DNA of 64,000 nt, taken from contig JAUYRN010000033.1 of the NCBI GenBank assembly GCA_030696775.1, forward strand, positions 186,001 to 250,000. The letters are read 5' to 3'. Below the pieces are notes generated by a model. It made no database searches. It was not told where the DNA came from and worked only from the letters and a program-made list of their open reading frames with translations. Made by a program: the position numbers and the translations under genes. The DNA is from Sulfuricurvum sp. Its GTDB lineage: Bacteria; Campylobacterota; Campylobacteria; Campylobacterales; Sulfurimonadaceae. Shown here one piece after another: positions 8,807 through 18,060 of this stretch (within the stretch, counting starts at the first letter, position 1; every line of letters starts with the position of its first letter).

Positions 8807-10723
8807 TTAAATCTTTGATGCAATTGCTTCTGCAGTAAATCCAAAATATTTAAATAGCTGATCAGCAGGAGCACTTGCACCAAAGCTATCCATTGCAATC
8901 ACCGTATCCGCAAATCGGTACCACTCTAATCCGCGGGCTGCTTCAATAGCAACTTTTTTTGTACTTGGTTTGATAATGGAATCAATGTAGCTTTGAGACT
9001 GTTCAAGTAGTAAATCAAAACATGGTACACTGACAATATTCGCAATCAATCCACGCTCACGTAGTTCTTTTGCTGTCTCAATTGCAAGAGAAACTTCAGA
9101 CCCAGACGCCATTAATGTAACCGTCGCATTAGCCTCTTCAATAAGTAAATAGCCTCCATTTTCAACATCGCCCAAAATAGGCGCTGATAATACAGGAAGG
9201 TTTTGGCGTGAACATACAAATGCACTTGGAGAATTTTTCATCGTCAATGCTTTTTGCCATGATTTGACATTCTCTGCTCCATCGGCAGGACGGTAGACGT
9301 AAAAATTTGGTAAGGCACGAAATTGACTCAAATGTTCAATCGGCTGATGCGTAGGGCCATCTTCACCCACCCCGATACTGTCATGCGTCCAAATAAAGAA
9401 CTGTTGAATTCCGGCAAGCGCTGCAATACGGGCAGAGGGTTTAAGATAATCGCTAAAGACAAAGAATGTCGCGCTAAACGGAAGTATTGGGCCATACAAT
9501 GCCATCGCATTCGTAATCGATGCCATTGCGTGTTCACGAATCCCAAAATGGATATTTTTCCCTTTTGGAAACTCGCCCATATTGGTGAGCTCCGTTTTAT
9601 TCGACGGAGCCAAATCTGCCGATCCTCCCAAAAACCCTGGGATTGCTTTGGCAATAGCATTTAGAATCACGCCATTGGTGTTACGCGTTGCATCCGCTTT
9701 TTCAAATGTAGGCCAAGCAATTCGACTAAAATCAGGATTAAGAAGCTGTTCATAAGCTTCATTTTGTTCCATCAATGGCAATTCTTTGAGACGATGATTC
9801 CATTCACGTTCCGCCAAATCCCCTTTTTCAATTCCACAACGGAAACGCTCTAGCACATCAGCATCTACTGCAAATGTTGCTTCCGGATCAAAACCTGCAG
9901 CAGCTTTTGCGGCTTTAATAATATCATGCCCTAAAGGTGCACCATGAGCATGATGAGACCCTTCAAGTTTTCCGGCACCCTTCGCAATAACTGTATTGGC
10001 AATAATAAGAACAGGGCGTTCAATAAGTTTGGCTTGTGCAAAAGCACCATCTATCTCATCAAAATTATGCCCATCTATCTCTAATACCGCCCAGTTTTGA
10101 GACTCGAAACGATCTCGAATATTTTCACTCAGACTAAGCTCAGTTGAACCCTCAATCGTAATACGATTGGAATCATAAATAAGAACCAAATTATCAAGCC
10201 CCATATGTCCTGCAATCGAACACGCTTCATAGCTGATACCTTCCTCTAAATCGCCATCACCACATAAACAATAAACGGTATGGTCAATCATACTTGCGGT
10301 TTCAGAATTAACTTTATGCCCTACAAATTTTGATGCCATTGCAAATCCAACTGCATTGGCAATTCCTTGTCCCAAGGGTCCTGTTGTGATCTCAATCCCA
10401 GCGGTATGAGCATATTCAGGATGACCTGGAGTTTTAGAGTGAAGCTGACGAAACTGTTTAAGATCCTCAATTTCTAAGCCATATCCCCACAAATGATTAA
10501 GTGAATAAATGAGCCCCGTACCGTGTCCTCCTGAAAAGACTAAACGGTCACGATTAAGCCATTTTGGGTTACGAGGGTTATGATTCAGATACTCTGACAA
10601 GACTACTGCTATATCTGCTAGCCCCATTGGCGCACCTGGGTGGCCTGAATTGGCTTGCTGAACCATATCAGCAGCTAGAAATCGGATTGTATCTGCCATT
10701 TTTTGGCGCATTGCATTGCTCAT
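8807..10723 (-). CDS. tkt: Transketolase
   Basis: A thiamine-diphosphate enzyme of the non-oxidative pentose phosphate pathway. At 638 residues it is full length. The thiamine-binding motif GDGDLEEG is near residue 155. Also present are SGHPGAPMGLAD at the N-terminus and the central transketolase signature (FGIREHAMASITNAMALYG). AAGGA precedes the ATG. The prenyl synthase gene ends three bases upstream, so the pair is probably cotranscribed. Confidence 0.97.
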   Translation of the reverse strand: MSNAMRQKMADTIRFLAADMVQQANSGHPGAPMGLADIAVVLSEYLNHNPRNPKWLNRDRLVFSGGHGTGLIYSLNHLWGYGLEIEDLKQFRQLHSKTPGHPEYAHTAGIEITTGPLGQGIANAVGFAMASKFVGHKVNSETASMIDHTVYCLCGDGDLEEGISYEACSIAGHMGLDNLVLIYDSNRITIEGSTELSLSENIRDRFESQNWAVLEIDGHNFDEIDGAFAQAKLIERPVLIIANTVIAKGAGKLEGSHHAHGAPLGHDIIKAAKAAAGFDPEATFAVDADVLERFRCGIEKGDLAEREWNHRLKELPLMEQNEAYEQLLNPDFSRIAWPTFEKADATRNTNGVILNAIAKAIPGFLGGSADLAPSNKTELTNMGEFPKGKNIHFGIREHAMASITNAMALYGPILPFSATFFVFSDYLKPSARIAALAGIQQFFIWTHDSIGVGEDGPTHQPIEHLSQFRALPNFYVYRPADGAENVKSWQKALTMKNSPSAFVCSRQNLPVLSAPILGDVENGGYLLIEEANATVTLMASGSEVSLAIETAKELRERGLIANIVSVPCFDLLLEQSQSYIDSIIKPSTKKVAIEAARGLEWYRFADTVIAMDSFGASAPADQLFKYFGFTAEAIASKI

Positions 10724-10726
10724 TCG

Positions 10727-11575
10727 TTATTCCTTGTGTCGGTTAATGTAGTGGGTAAGTGTTGGTGACAATTCACGTTGTAAATTCTCATCAAAACTTT
10801 CCATTTGAAGCATTAGTTTAGACGCTAACGCATTGGCTTCTTCTATCGATTTTTTTAATCCTAACAAAGTGACAAAACTATTTTTCGCTTCATCATTGTT
10901 GGTTGTTTTTCCGGCACTCATAGAATCTTGAGTCACATCTAAAATGTCATCTTGGATTTGAAATAACAAGCCTAAATCAATCCCAAAATCATAAAGCTCT
11001 TGCGCTATATCATCACGCCCTACAATAATTGCTCCCATTTTCAACGATGCAGCTATAAGCTTGCCTGTTTTATGAATATGGAGCATTTTTATCTGTTCTA
11101 ACGCAAGTGGAGTATTTTCAAAATAACAATCAATTGCTTGACCTAAAACCATACCGTTCAATCCTCCGTTGTGGGAGAGTTCTCGAATGAGTTTAACAAT
11201 TACCTTATCACTTAAAGAGGCATTTGACAACACTTCAAAGGCATACGTATTCAATGCATCACCTGCTAAAATAGCAGTCACATCACTGTAGGTTTTGTGA
11301 AGAGTTGGTGCTCCCCGTCTGAGATCTGCATTGTCCATAGAGGGTAAATCATCATGAATAAGAGAATAGGTGTGCAGCAGTTCAATAGCCAACGCTGCAC
11401 TGTAGGCATTTTTAATGAGAAGAGGTGCATAGGCATTTACAACTCCAAGTAACAATGCTGGACGAAAACGTTTTCCGCCACTGATAAGCATTTGATGAAG
11501 GGCATCTTCATAGTGAGGATGAAAACTAGGAGCCATTGGCAAATGTGCCAATAAGTATGATTCAAACTGCTCCAT
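10727..11575 (-). CDS. ispA: Polyprenyl (farnesyl/geranylgeranyl) diphosphate synthase
   Basis: A trans-prenyltransferase of 282 residues that condenses isopentenyl units into C15 or C20 diphosphates for quinones and undecaprenyl lipids. The first aspartate-rich motif is DDLPSMDNADLRRG and the second is DDILD. GKRFRPAL and HTYSLIHDD are diagnostic. The chain length of the product is not certain from sequence. It lies just upstream of tkt. Confidence 0.92.
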   Translation of the reverse strand: MEQFESYLLAHLPMAPSFHPHYEDALHQMLISGGKRFRPALLLGVVNAYAPLLIKNAYSAALAIELLHTYSLIHDDLPSMDNADLRRGAPTLHKTYSDVTAILAGDALNTYAFEVLSNASLSDKVIVKLIRELSHNGGLNGMVLGQAIDCYFENTPLALEQIKMLHIHKTGKLIAASLKMGAIIVGRDDIAQELYDFGIDLGLLFQIQDDILDVTQDSMSAGKTTNNDEAKNSFVTLLGLKKSIEEANALASKLMLQMESFDENLQRELSPTLTHYINRHKE

Positions 11576-11616
11576 ATAACCCCACTATTTTTAGTGAAAG
11601 TTTAACATATTGAGGC

Positions 11617-11982
11617 TTATATCTTTTCGATTATGTCAGTAATTTCGTTTTCATCATCAAGTAAGACAACCGTTGGCTTGTAGGTCTCTCGTTCTTCATC
11701 ATTATACGTGGCATAGGCGACAATAATAATCTTGTCACCCTTATGCACTTTACGAGCAGCGGCACCATTGAGACAAATATCTCGTTGTCCACGCTCACCC
11801 AAGATAATGTAGGTTGAAAATCGCTCACCATTATTGATATTCAGAATTTCAACTTTTTGACCTACACGCATCTTTGAAGCTTCTAATAACTCCTCATCAA
11901 CAGTAATAGAACCAACATAATTGAGATTTGCATCCGTGACAGTTGCACGATGAATTTTGCTATAAAGCATTTCTATCAACAT
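11617..11982 (-). CDS. panD: Aspartate 1-decarboxylase
   Basis: This makes beta-alanine from aspartate for pantothenate and CoA. The 121-residue proenzyme is self-cleaved between Gly24 and Ser25 (YVGSIT) to create the pyruvoyl group. The start [11 protein letters not shown] places that pair at the standard positions. The downstream [20 protein letters not shown] and [11 protein letters not shown] segments are conserved. It follows the ferredoxin-like gene after three bases. Confidence 0.96.
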   Translation of the reverse strand: MLIEMLYSKIHRATVTDANLNYVGSITVDEELLEASKMRVGQKVEILNINNGERFSTYIILGERGQRDICLNGAAARKVHKGDKIIIVAYATYNDEERETYKPTVVLLDDENEITDIIEKI

Positions 11983-11985
11983 TGA

Positions 11986-12360
11986 CTAGCGCCCCATCTG
12001 CTTCATCATTGCATCCGGTGCAATTGGAGCATCCCATAGCTCTGGAGAAATAACATACTCTTCCACCACTTCACCACCAATAATATGACGATCAATAATT
12101 TCATTGATTTTCTCTTTAGTGAGTCCTGCATACATCACATGTCCAGGTTCTACAAGCATAATTGGACCTACATTGCAACGGTTCATACACGATGTACGAA
12201 TTGGCTGAACGGTACCGATAATTCCTTTTTGCATTAATGTTTGTGCCAAATGCTGAAATAAATCCTGTGTTTGCGGATTAACACAACTTGGTTTTGGCAT
12301 ACCGGGAGGGGAAGCCTGTTCACACTTAAAAATATAAAACGCTGGTTGTGGAACACCCAT
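11986..12360 (-). CDS. Thioredoxin-fold [2Fe-2S] ferredoxin
   Basis: A 124-residue protein with the cluster ligands C13-x12-C26 and a later C-x3-C (SCMNRC), the pattern of thioredoxin-like [2Fe-2S] ferredoxins related to NuoE. It probably carries electrons in the cytoplasm, partner unknown. The start MGVPQPAFYIF is chosen because AAGGAG lies six bases before it. The frame opens 12 codons earlier (12396) with no ribosome site. Confidence 0.85.
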   Translation of the reverse strand: MGVPQPAFYIFKCEQASPPGMPKPSCVNPQTQDLFQHLAQTLMQKGIIGTVQPIRTSCMNRCNVGPIMLVEPGHVMYAGLTKEKINEIIDRHIIGGEVVEEYVISPELWDAPIAPDAMMKQMGR

Positions 12361-12411
12361 CGCACTCTCCTTAAAATTCAGGTTTTTTTCATCCATTAAA
12401 ATAATGGTGCA

Positions 12412-12417
12412 ATTATA
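12412..12417 (-). promoter_or_regulatory. Probable -10 box, ferredoxin-panD
   Basis: TATAAT on the minus strand (CGCTATAATTGC). It lies about 45 bases before the AAGGAG site of the ferredoxin start at 12360, a sensible leader length, and this also favours that start over the one at 12396. Confidence 0.5.
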
Positions 12418-12465
12418 GCGAAATTCATATCACACACTTTAAACTCTCAGTATTTCAAAAATAAT

Positions 12466-13767
12466 TTAAAGTTGGTCTAAAATCTCGCGTGCAACAATTC
12501 TGTCATCAAATGGGAGATGTTGGTCATAAATAATCTGCGATGTTTCATCACCTTTACCCAGGATTAATACAACTTCATCACCTGTTCTATCGTGAATAGC
12601 TTGCGCTATCGCGCTTCGTCGATTCACATTCACAAAAACTTTACTCTTATCGTCAATGCCCGCCAAGATTTCTTCTATGATGGTATCAGGATCTTCAAAA
12701 CGCGGATTATCACTTGTCACATAGACTTTTTTGGAATACATTGCAGCGACTCTTCCCATTAAAGGTCTCTTAGAGCGATCACGGTCACCACCAGCACCAA
12801 ACACAACTAAGACTTCTTTTTCTTTAAGCGCATTAAGTACTTGCTCCATACCATCTGGAGTATGAGCAAAGTCGACGATTACCAGAGGTGATTCATTCAC
12901 TACCTCCATACGTCCACTCACTCCTCCAAAATTTTCAACCACTTCAGTAATCTTTTCTAAAGAATCACCGCTCACCAAATGAACCGCAGCCATGGCAGCT
13001 GTTATATTATAGAGATTAAAGAATCCGTGCAATGAGGTTGTAAACGTTACGTGTTCTTCAAAATGTTTTAGTATACCGCTCACGCCATTGTTGAGTGAAT
13101 AGGCTAATATTTTATAGGTTGCAGGATTTTCAATACCGTAGGTAAAGGCATTTTTGAAGTTAAACTGTGCGCGGGGCTCATCTTTATTAATCAGTTTTTT
13201 AGACTCATCTTGAAAAAAGAGATTTTTAATACGAATATATTCTTCAATACTTTCATGATAATCAAGATGATCTTGTGTAATATTGGTGAGAATTTTTAAA
13301 TCAAAATGTATCCCGGCAATCCGCTCTTGTTCAATTGCGTGTGAGCTTACTTCCATGATAAAATACTCACAACCACTTTGAATTGCTTGAAGCATATGTC
13401 GATAGGTATTCAGTACAGTTGGGGTTGTAAGAGTTTTTTCCTCGACGCAGGTATCGTTCATAAAAAATCCGCGTGTCCCCTGCATCGCACATTTATGATC
13501 CAAATCAAGTAAAATCGAGTAAATTGCACTTGCTGTTGTTGTTTTACCATTTGTCCCTGTAATACCAATCACCTTGATACGATTTAGACCAAAAAGGCTC
13601 CAACATTCATCCGGAGTTAAAACAGTATGGGCCCCTCTGCTTTGTGCATCGGCTTTAAATTTTTCATTTTGTTTGGTTGCTAAAAATGCACACGACTCAT
13701 CACATTCCATTGAGTTTTCAGAAATATAACGATAAGGCTGGTTAGAAATCTCAATTTTCAAGCTCAT
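12466..13767 (-). CDS. murE: UDP-MurNAc-tripeptide synthetase MurE
   Basis: A peptidoglycan precursor ligase that adds meso-diaminopimelate. The ATP loop GTNGKTTT is at residues 71-78, and DNPR (TSDNPRFEDP) is the diaminopimelate-specificity motif. At 433 residues it is shorter than the E. coli enzyme, with a reduced N-terminal domain as in related epsilonproteobacteria. GGAG directly abuts the ATG, so the TTG two codons later (13761), at better spacing, may be the true start. It overlaps the end of the upstream TPR gene. Confidence 0.95.
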   Translation of the reverse strand: MSLKIEISNQPYRYISENSMECDESCAFLATKQNEKFKADAQSRGAHTVLTPDECWSLFGLNRIKVIGITGTNGKTTTASAIYSILLDLDHKCAMQGTRGFFMNDTCVEEKTLTTPTVLNTYRHMLQAIQSGCEYFIMEVSSHAIEQERIAGIHFDLKILTNITQDHLDYHESIEEYIRIKNLFFQDESKKLINKDEPRAQFNFKNAFTYGIENPATYKILAYSLNNGVSGILKHFEEHVTFTTSLHGFFNLYNITAAMAAVHLVSGDSLEKITEVVENFGGVSGRMEVVNESPLVIVDFAHTPDGMEQVLNALKEKEVLVVFGAGGDRDRSKRPLMGRVAAMYSKKVYVTSDNPRFEDPDTIIEEILAGIDDKSKVFVNVNRRSAIAQAIHDRTGDEVVLILGKGDETSQIIYDQHLPFDDRIVAREILDQL

Positions 13768-14344
13768 CTCCTTTTGCTAAACGACGAAGAAGATTACGTA
13801 ACTGTGTATCATTCGGATACACACCCAGTGCACTCTCCAAATAGCTCATTGCCATCTCTTTATATCCATTATCAATCAAATTATCCAAGAAATCAACAAA
13901 GTCTTCTTTTTCGGTAATAATAACGCGCGTCGAAAACATAATATTTTCAAAAATACGCTTGAAGTCATTTTCATTAAGAACTAATTCTTTAAATTCTGAG
14001 TACATAATACCATCAGCAAACTCTAACCGCTGACCAAGTCCTTCGCTAAACAATCCAGCTAATTGTTCTAATGTTCCATCCATTGTTTCAAGTATTTCAG
14101 AAATAACAATATCAGCAGACTCAGCATCTTCATTGCGTAAAATAGCATAATAATCAAACAGTGCTTCTGCACCACCTTCACCGCTCATTGCCATATCGCA
14201 CAAAATAGCCCCATTATACGCTTCTTTTGATAAGGGGTCTTCACGCAGTACCAGAGAATAATCTCTCAGAGCATCATTGTATTGACCCGCTAAAAAATGC
14301 TCATTTGCAAGAGTGAGGGTTTTGGAGTATTTGTTTGTTTTCAT
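13751..14344 (-). CDS. TPR-like hypothetical protein
   Basis: A 197-residue cytoplasmic protein. The N-terminal 60 residues resemble one or two tetratricopeptide units (ANEHFLAGQYNDALRDYSLV, then a second similar helix pair), and an ALGVYPNDTQLRNLLRRL segment at the end looks like another. The middle is acidic and unassigned. GGAGGG precedes the ATG. It overlaps murE by 17 bases, so a role linked to murE expression is possible, but its function is unknown. Confidence 0.7.
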   Translation of the reverse strand: MKTNKYSKTLTLANEHFLAGQYNDALRDYSLVLREDPLSKEAYNGAILCDMAMSGEGGAEALFDYYAILRNEDAESADIVISEILETMDGTLEQLAGLFSEGLGQRLEFADGIMYSEFKELVLNENDFKRIFENIMFSTRVIITEKEDFVDFLDNLIDNGYKEMAMSYLESALGVYPNDTQLRNLLRRLAKGDELEN

Positions 14345-14388
14345 AATATCCCTCCAGAATTAATAACTATATCGTCAAAAACTAAAAA

Positions 14389-14664
14389 TTAAAGTGATTC
14401 AATTGAATTTTCCATTCCATGTGGAACATTTACAACGGTTAATTCAGGGTGTATGTCCATACGAAGTTGGCGTTCTACACCATACTTAAGAGTATTGCCA
14501 CTGCTTCCGCATCCGACACATGCCCCTTGTAACTGTACATATACCGTTCCATTCTTAACATTTAAAAAAGCAATATCACCACCATCAAGCGCGAGGGAGG
14601 GACGTACTTTATCAATAACGTGACGCACTGGTTGCATCAACTCTTCATCTGTGAAAGGAATCAT
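14389..14664 (-). CDS. NifU-type Fe-S scaffold protein
   Basis: A 91-residue stand-alone NifU C-terminal domain (Nfu type) that carries an Fe-S cluster for transfer. The motif CVGCGSSG supplies C49 and C52, and RPSLALDGGDIAF is the family's N-terminal signature. AAAGGG lies eight bases upstream of the ATG. It precedes the TPR protein and murE on the same strand. Confidence 0.93.
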   Translation of the reverse strand: MIPFTDEELMQPVRHVIDKVRPSLALDGGDIAFLNVKNGTVYVQLQGACVGCGSSGNTLKYGVERQLRMDIHPELTVVNVPHGMENSIESL

Positions 14665-14783
14665 ATTGTTTACCCTTTTTTTACTGCGAATTCATCATGA
14701 CACTATAAGAAATTTGGACTAAACAAGGAGTAATACGATAATGGTAATTTTTAGATGCAGTTCTTTTTTAAGCGGTGGGGGTG

Positions 14784-14806
14784 TTGAACTCGTTAAACGA
14801 GTTCAA
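14784..14806 (-). terminator. Palindrome across the rplQ stop codon
   Basis: A perfect 23-base palindrome (11-bp arms TTGAACTCGTT / AACGAGTTCAA) includes the last codons and stop of rplQ. There is no T-tract directly after it. It could be an intrinsic-type or processing hairpin that protects the 3' end of the alpha-operon message. Confidence 0.5.
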
Positions 14807-15143
14807 TAGTTGCCATATGGGTAGCATCACCACGACGAATACGAGTTTTAACGATACGAGTATATCCGCCGTTACGCTCAGTATATTTAGGAGCAACTTC
14901 ACCAAGAAGGTTTTTTGTTGCTTCTTTATTTTGTAAAACAGCAAATATTGAGCGATGCGCATTTGCATCACCAACACGTGCTGTTGTAATTAATTTTTCA
15001 GCAAATGAACGTAATTCTTTTGCTTTAATCAACGTGGTTTCAATTTTACCATGCTCAAACAATGCAATACTAAGGTTAGTTAACAAAGCTTCACGATGTG
15101 AACTTGTTCGACCTAACTTACGGTATCCGTGGCGATGTCTCAT
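14793..15143 (-). CDS. rplQ: 50S ribosomal protein L17
   Basis: A 116-residue L17, the last gene of the alpha operon, starting [20 protein letters not shown]. It is separated from rpoA by 93 bases that hold a repeat-family copy, an unusual spacer inside this operon. Its stop codon sits inside an 11-bp-arm palindrome. Confidence 0.98.
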   Translation of the reverse strand: MRHRHGYRKLGRTSSHREALLTNLSIALFEHGKIETTLIKAKELRSFAEKLITTARVGDANAHRSIFAVLQNKEATKNLLGEVAPKYTERNGGYTRIVKTRIRRGDATHMATIELV

Positions 15144-15160
15144 GAGATCTCCTACTTTTA

Positions 15161-15230
15161 TTTTTATACGTGGAAAGAATTTAATTCCTTCCCTACGTTA
15201 ACACTGGGATTACTCTAATAGTAAACCCAA
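15161..15230 (+). repeat. Intergenic repeat-family copy D, rpoA-rplQ spacer
   Basis: The plus strand reads TTTTTATACG, hairpin GGAAAGAAT/ATTCCTTCC, CTACGTTAACACTGGG, then a TTACT-CTAAT-AGTAA hairpin closed by GGG/CCC and AAGGC. The 14-base core ACGTTAACACTGGG is identical to the copy at 27722-27796. It lies inside the alpha operon, antisense to transcription. Confidence 0.65.
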
Positions 15231-15236
15231 GGCTGC

Positions 15237-16232
15237 TTATTCAGCTTCTATTTTCTTTTTGATTGCACTGACTAAATCATCTGCAAGCTCTTGTCCAACA
15301 GCATAACCGAATTCAGTAATTTTTTCTAAAATTTCTTCAAACGATTTTTTACCGAGGTTTTTAACTTCTTTCAAATCATTTTGGCTCATCATAACGATTT
15401 CACCAATGTATTTGATATTTGAACGGTCCAAGCAGTTAAAGCTACGTGCGCTTAATCCAAGCTCTTCAATACGTGCACCCAAACGTTTAAGTTCAGGATG
15501 TTCGTCATTACGTTCAACCGTTGGATTGGCTGATTTGATACTCACTTCGCTGTTAAAAACAGCCATTTGAGCGTACATAACATCCAAAGCATTTTTAAAT
15601 GCATCCACCGGAGAAATTTGTCCATCCGTGACGATGTTGATGATTACTTTTTCAAAATTTGGATTATCTTCCACAAGAACATTGTCAATTGCGTATGTAG
15701 CACGACGAACTGGTGTAAAATAAGCATCCAAAGCGATGTAACCATCACCCAGCAATTCACGAATATCTTCACTTGCAACATATCCGATACCTTGGTAAAT
15801 TTTGATTGAAAAATTTAGTGTTGCATCTTCATTTAATGTTGCTAAAAATTCATTTGGAGTAACGATTTCAACATCGTCATTTTCCAAATCACTGCCGTGA
15901 ATTTCGCAAGGGCCTGCAAAAGTATAAGCAATCTCTTTTTCTTTAAGACCGTTTTTTAATTTAAAACGAATCCCTTTGAGGTTGATAATAAAATCTGAAA
16001 TATCTTCAAGCATACCGCGCACAGAGTCAAACTCATGCTTAGCACCCTCGATTTTAATCCCGATTGGAGCAAACCCAACTGAGCTGCTTAACAAAAAGCG
16101 GCGAATCGGGTGAGCAATCGAAACCGCATATCCTGTTTCAAATGGATACGCAATAATATTCGCTTCATTCGCGCTGATTTGTTCAACGACAAACTCTTTT
16201 GGTAGAAGCGGAGAAGTTTTAATTTTTTTCAT
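15237..16232 (-). CDS. rpoA: RNA polymerase subunit alpha
   Basis: The alpha subunit, 331 residues. The N-terminal dimerisation domain carries the conserved [17 protein letters not shown] segment. The C-terminal DNA/activator-binding domain (about 250-315) carries [17 protein letters not shown] and [12 protein letters not shown]. It lies between rpsD and rplQ as usual. AAAGGG precedes the ATG. Confidence 0.98.
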   Translation of the reverse strand: MKKIKTSPLLPKEFVVEQISANEANIIAYPFETGYAVSIAHPIRRFLLSSSVGFAPIGIKIEGAKHEFDSVRGMLEDISDFIINLKGIRFKLKNGLKEKEIAYTFAGPCEIHGSDLENDDVEIVTPNEFLATLNEDATLNFSIKIYQGIGYVASEDIRELLGDGYIALDAYFTPVRRATYAIDNVLVEDNPNFEKVIINIVTDGQISPVDAFKNALDVMYAQMAVFNSEVSIKSANPTVERNDEHPELKRLGARIEELGLSARSFNCLDRSNIKYIGEIVMMSQNDLKEVKNLGKKSFEEILEKITEFGYAVGQELADDLVSAIKKKIEAE

Positions 16233-16255
16233 GCTGAGTGCCCTTTATTTAGTGA

Positions 16256-16882
16256 TTATTTCGAGTAAAGCTCAACGATTAGACGCTCTTCAACAGGAAT
16301 AACAACCTCTTCACGCTCTGGAAGACGTGTAAAGATACCAAATACTTTTGCTTGATCGATATCAACCCATCCAGCAAGACCTGTTTGGTTTGTAAGCTCC
16401 ATCGCACGAACAACTTGGTTATTCTTTTTGCTTTTTTCGTTAATCTCAATTTTCTGTCCCGGTTTAACACGGTAAGAAGGGATATCAACACGCTTGCCAT
16501 CAACGAGTACGTGACAGTGATTTACCAATTGACGTGCAAAACGACGAGTCGTTGCAAAGCCCATACGATAAACAACATTGTCAAGACGCTGCTCTAACAA
16601 CATTACTAAGTTCGTACCAGTATTTCCTTGACGACGCTTTGCTTCATCAAATAATGAACGCATTTGCTTTTCGCTCAAACCGTACATGAACTTCGCTTTT
16701 TGTTTTTCACGAAGCTGTGTACCGTATTCAGAAATTTTAGTACGACGTTGACCGTGCTGACCAGGTCCGTAAGGACGTTTGTCGAGAGCACTTTTACCTG
16801 CTAAGCGACGCTCGCCTTTTAGGCCAAGGCTTACACCGAATCTTCTTTCGATTTTTTCTACGGGTCCTCTATATCTTGCCAT
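16256..16882 (-). CDS. rpsD: 30S ribosomal protein S4
   Basis: S4 nucleates 30S assembly and in many bacteria represses the alpha operon through its leader. At 208 residues it is normal length. It starts [17 protein letters not shown] and carries an S4 RNA-binding domain (about 98-160: [20 protein letters not shown]). The leader at 17786-17911 upstream of rpmJ is a candidate target for it, which is inference. Confidence 0.98.
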   Translation of the reverse strand: MARYRGPVEKIERRFGVSLGLKGERRLAGKSALDKRPYGPGQHGQRRTKISEYGTQLREKQKAKFMYGLSEKQMRSLFDEAKRRQGNTGTNLVMLLEQRLDNVVYRMGFATTRRFARQLVNHCHVLVDGKRVDIPSYRVKPGQKIEINEKSKKNNQVVRAMELTNQTGLAGWVDIDQAKVFGIFTRLPEREEVVIPVEERLIVELYSK

Positions 16883-16893
16883 ACCTTAGCTCC

Positions 16894-17286
16894 TTACACG
16901 CGTCGGCGCTTAGGCGCACGACAACCATTGTGTGGTAGTGGAGTAACGTCTTTCATATAAGAAACACGTAAACCCTCGATAGCACCAACACTTTTAACTG
17001 CAGTTTCACGGCCAGAACCTGGACCCTGAACTTTAATTCCCACTTCTTTAATACCGTGGACCATTGCTTTACCCATCGCATCTTCTACTGCTTGTTGAGC
17101 AGCAAAAGGAGTCGATTTTTTAGATCCTTTGAAACCAAGCGCACCAGCTGAGCTCCATGCGATCATGTTACCCATCTCGTCCGTTACGGTTACAAGAGTA
17201 TTATTGAATGATGCTAGGATATGCACGATACCCTTAGCAATATTCTTTTTAATAACTTTTTTACGGGTTGCTTTTCTTTTTGCCAT
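16894..17286 (-). CDS. rpsK: 30S ribosomal protein S11
   Basis: A 130-residue S11 of the 30S platform, with [19 protein letters not shown] and [13 protein letters not shown] and the C-terminal [13 protein letters not shown]. It lies between rpsM and rpsD with short spacers. Confidence 0.98.
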   Translation of the reverse strand: MAKRKATRKKVIKKNIAKGIVHILASFNNTLVTVTDEMGNMIAWSSAGALGFKGSKKSTPFAAQQAVEDAMGKAMVHGIKEVGIKVQGPGSGRETAVKSVGAIEGLRVSYMKDVTPLPHNGCRAPKRRRV

Positions 17287-17297
17287 ACGCTAATCCC

Positions 17298-17669
17298 TTA
17301 TCTTGTGGCTGAGCCGACAGTTTTCTTCTTACCTTTGCGGGTACGAGCATTAGTTTTGGTTTTTTGACCACGGCATGGGAGACTTTTACGATGACGAAGA
17401 CCACGGTAAGAACCGATATCCATCAACGCTTTAATATCCATAGCAACTTGCTTACGAAGGTCACCTTCTACGATGACATTGCTAGCACGAATCTCTTTTG
17501 CGATTGTTGCAGCATCATCTTCGCTAAGCTCATATACACGCTTGTTATAATCAAGCCCAGTAGCATCTAAAATCTTACGTGATGTATGCAAACCGATACC
17601 ATAGATATAAGTTAATGCATACTCTAGACGTTTTTTCTTAGGTAAGTCCACACCAGCAATACGTGCCAT
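17298..17669 (-). CDS. rpsM: 30S ribosomal protein S13
   Basis: A 123-residue S13 of the 30S head, starting [19 protein letters not shown], with the conserved [20 protein letters not shown] segment and a basic tail. It starts two bases after rpmJ ends. Confidence 0.98.
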   Translation of the reverse strand: MARIAGVDLPKKKRLEYALTYIYGIGLHTSRKILDATGLDYNKRVYELSEDDAATIAKEIRASNVIVEGDLRKQVAMDIKALMDIGSYRGLRHRKSLPCRGQKTKTNARTRKGKKKTVGSATR

Positions 17670-17671
17670 GC

Positions 17672-17785
17672 TTATCCTTGTCTTTGTTTATGTTTTGGGG
17701 TTTTGCATATTACGCGAACAACCCCTTTGCGCTTGACGATTTTACAATCGTCGCACATTTTCTTCACTGAAGAACGAACTTTCAT
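17672..17785 (-). CDS. rpmJ: 50S ribosomal protein L36
   Basis: A 37-residue L36 starting [15 protein letters not shown] and ending HKQRQG. The cysteines (CDDC, then VIC, plus a His near the end) make it the zinc-binding form. GGAG lies seven bases before the ATG. It is the first gene of the alpha operon here. infA, its usual upstream neighbour, is absent. Confidence 0.97.
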   Translation of the reverse strand: MKVRSSVKKMCDDCKIVKRKGVVRVICKTPKHKQRQG

Positions 17786-17911
17786 TGTCAAGCTCCGATG
17801 TTATAATCCTTTGCCTGTCTCGTAGGTGCACATCATACGCACCAATACTTGTAACTACGCCAACGCAGTTAAAAATATTCAATGTTGCTTGTCCAAGATG
17901 GCAAAGTGGAC
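17786..17911 (-). promoter_or_regulatory. Structured leader of the rpmJ-rplQ operon
   Basis: A gene-free stretch of about 125 bases lies between a -10 box and rpmJ. It can form three hairpins on the transcript: GTCCA/TGGAC (17891-17911), AACTGCG-TTGG-CGTAGTT (17853-17870) and GGTGC/GCACC (17825-17843). Alpha operons are commonly controlled by S4 binding to a leader, so this is a candidate autoregulatory site. I did not identify an E. coli-like pseudoknot. Confidence 0.45.
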
Positions 17912-17915
17912 GCGT

Positions 17916-17921
17916 ATTGTA
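17916..17921 (-). promoter_or_regulatory. Probable -10 box of the alpha operon
   Basis: TACAAT on the minus strand (TATGTACAATACGCG), about 130 bases before rpmJ. It has the same hexamer as the likely rplM promoter at 55123. The position fits an operon that starts at rpmJ rather than at secY/infA. Confidence 0.5.
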
Positions 17922-17963
17922 CATAAGTTTACGTTAAAGTTTTATTAAGGTGATATGAGAGTA

Positions 17964-18038
17964 TTTATGCCTCAAAAAGGCAAGATTTAATAAGCAAAGC
18001 AACTAGCAGAAAAAAAGAAATAACTTTCTTTTGCGTTA
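17964..18038 (-). repeat. Intergenic repeat-family copy E with hom terminator
   Basis: On the minus strand: AACGC, then hairpin AAAGAAA-GTTA-TTTCTTT (18014-18031) followed by a further TTTT, so it doubles as a convincing intrinsic terminator for hom. Further on is a GCCT-TTTTG-AGGC hairpin. The edges resemble the other copies but are more diverged. Confidence 0.5.
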
Positions 18039-18060
18039 TCTAAAATGATAAGAATTCTAT

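Noticed and set aside
9323..9664. Long open frames on the strand opposite transketolase
   Set aside because: They are shadows of the tkt reading frame, with no ribosome site and no protein-like composition.
17742..17924. A 60-codon frame overlapping rpmJ and its leader
   Set aside because: It overlaps L36 in another frame, resembles no protein, and specifically is not infA.
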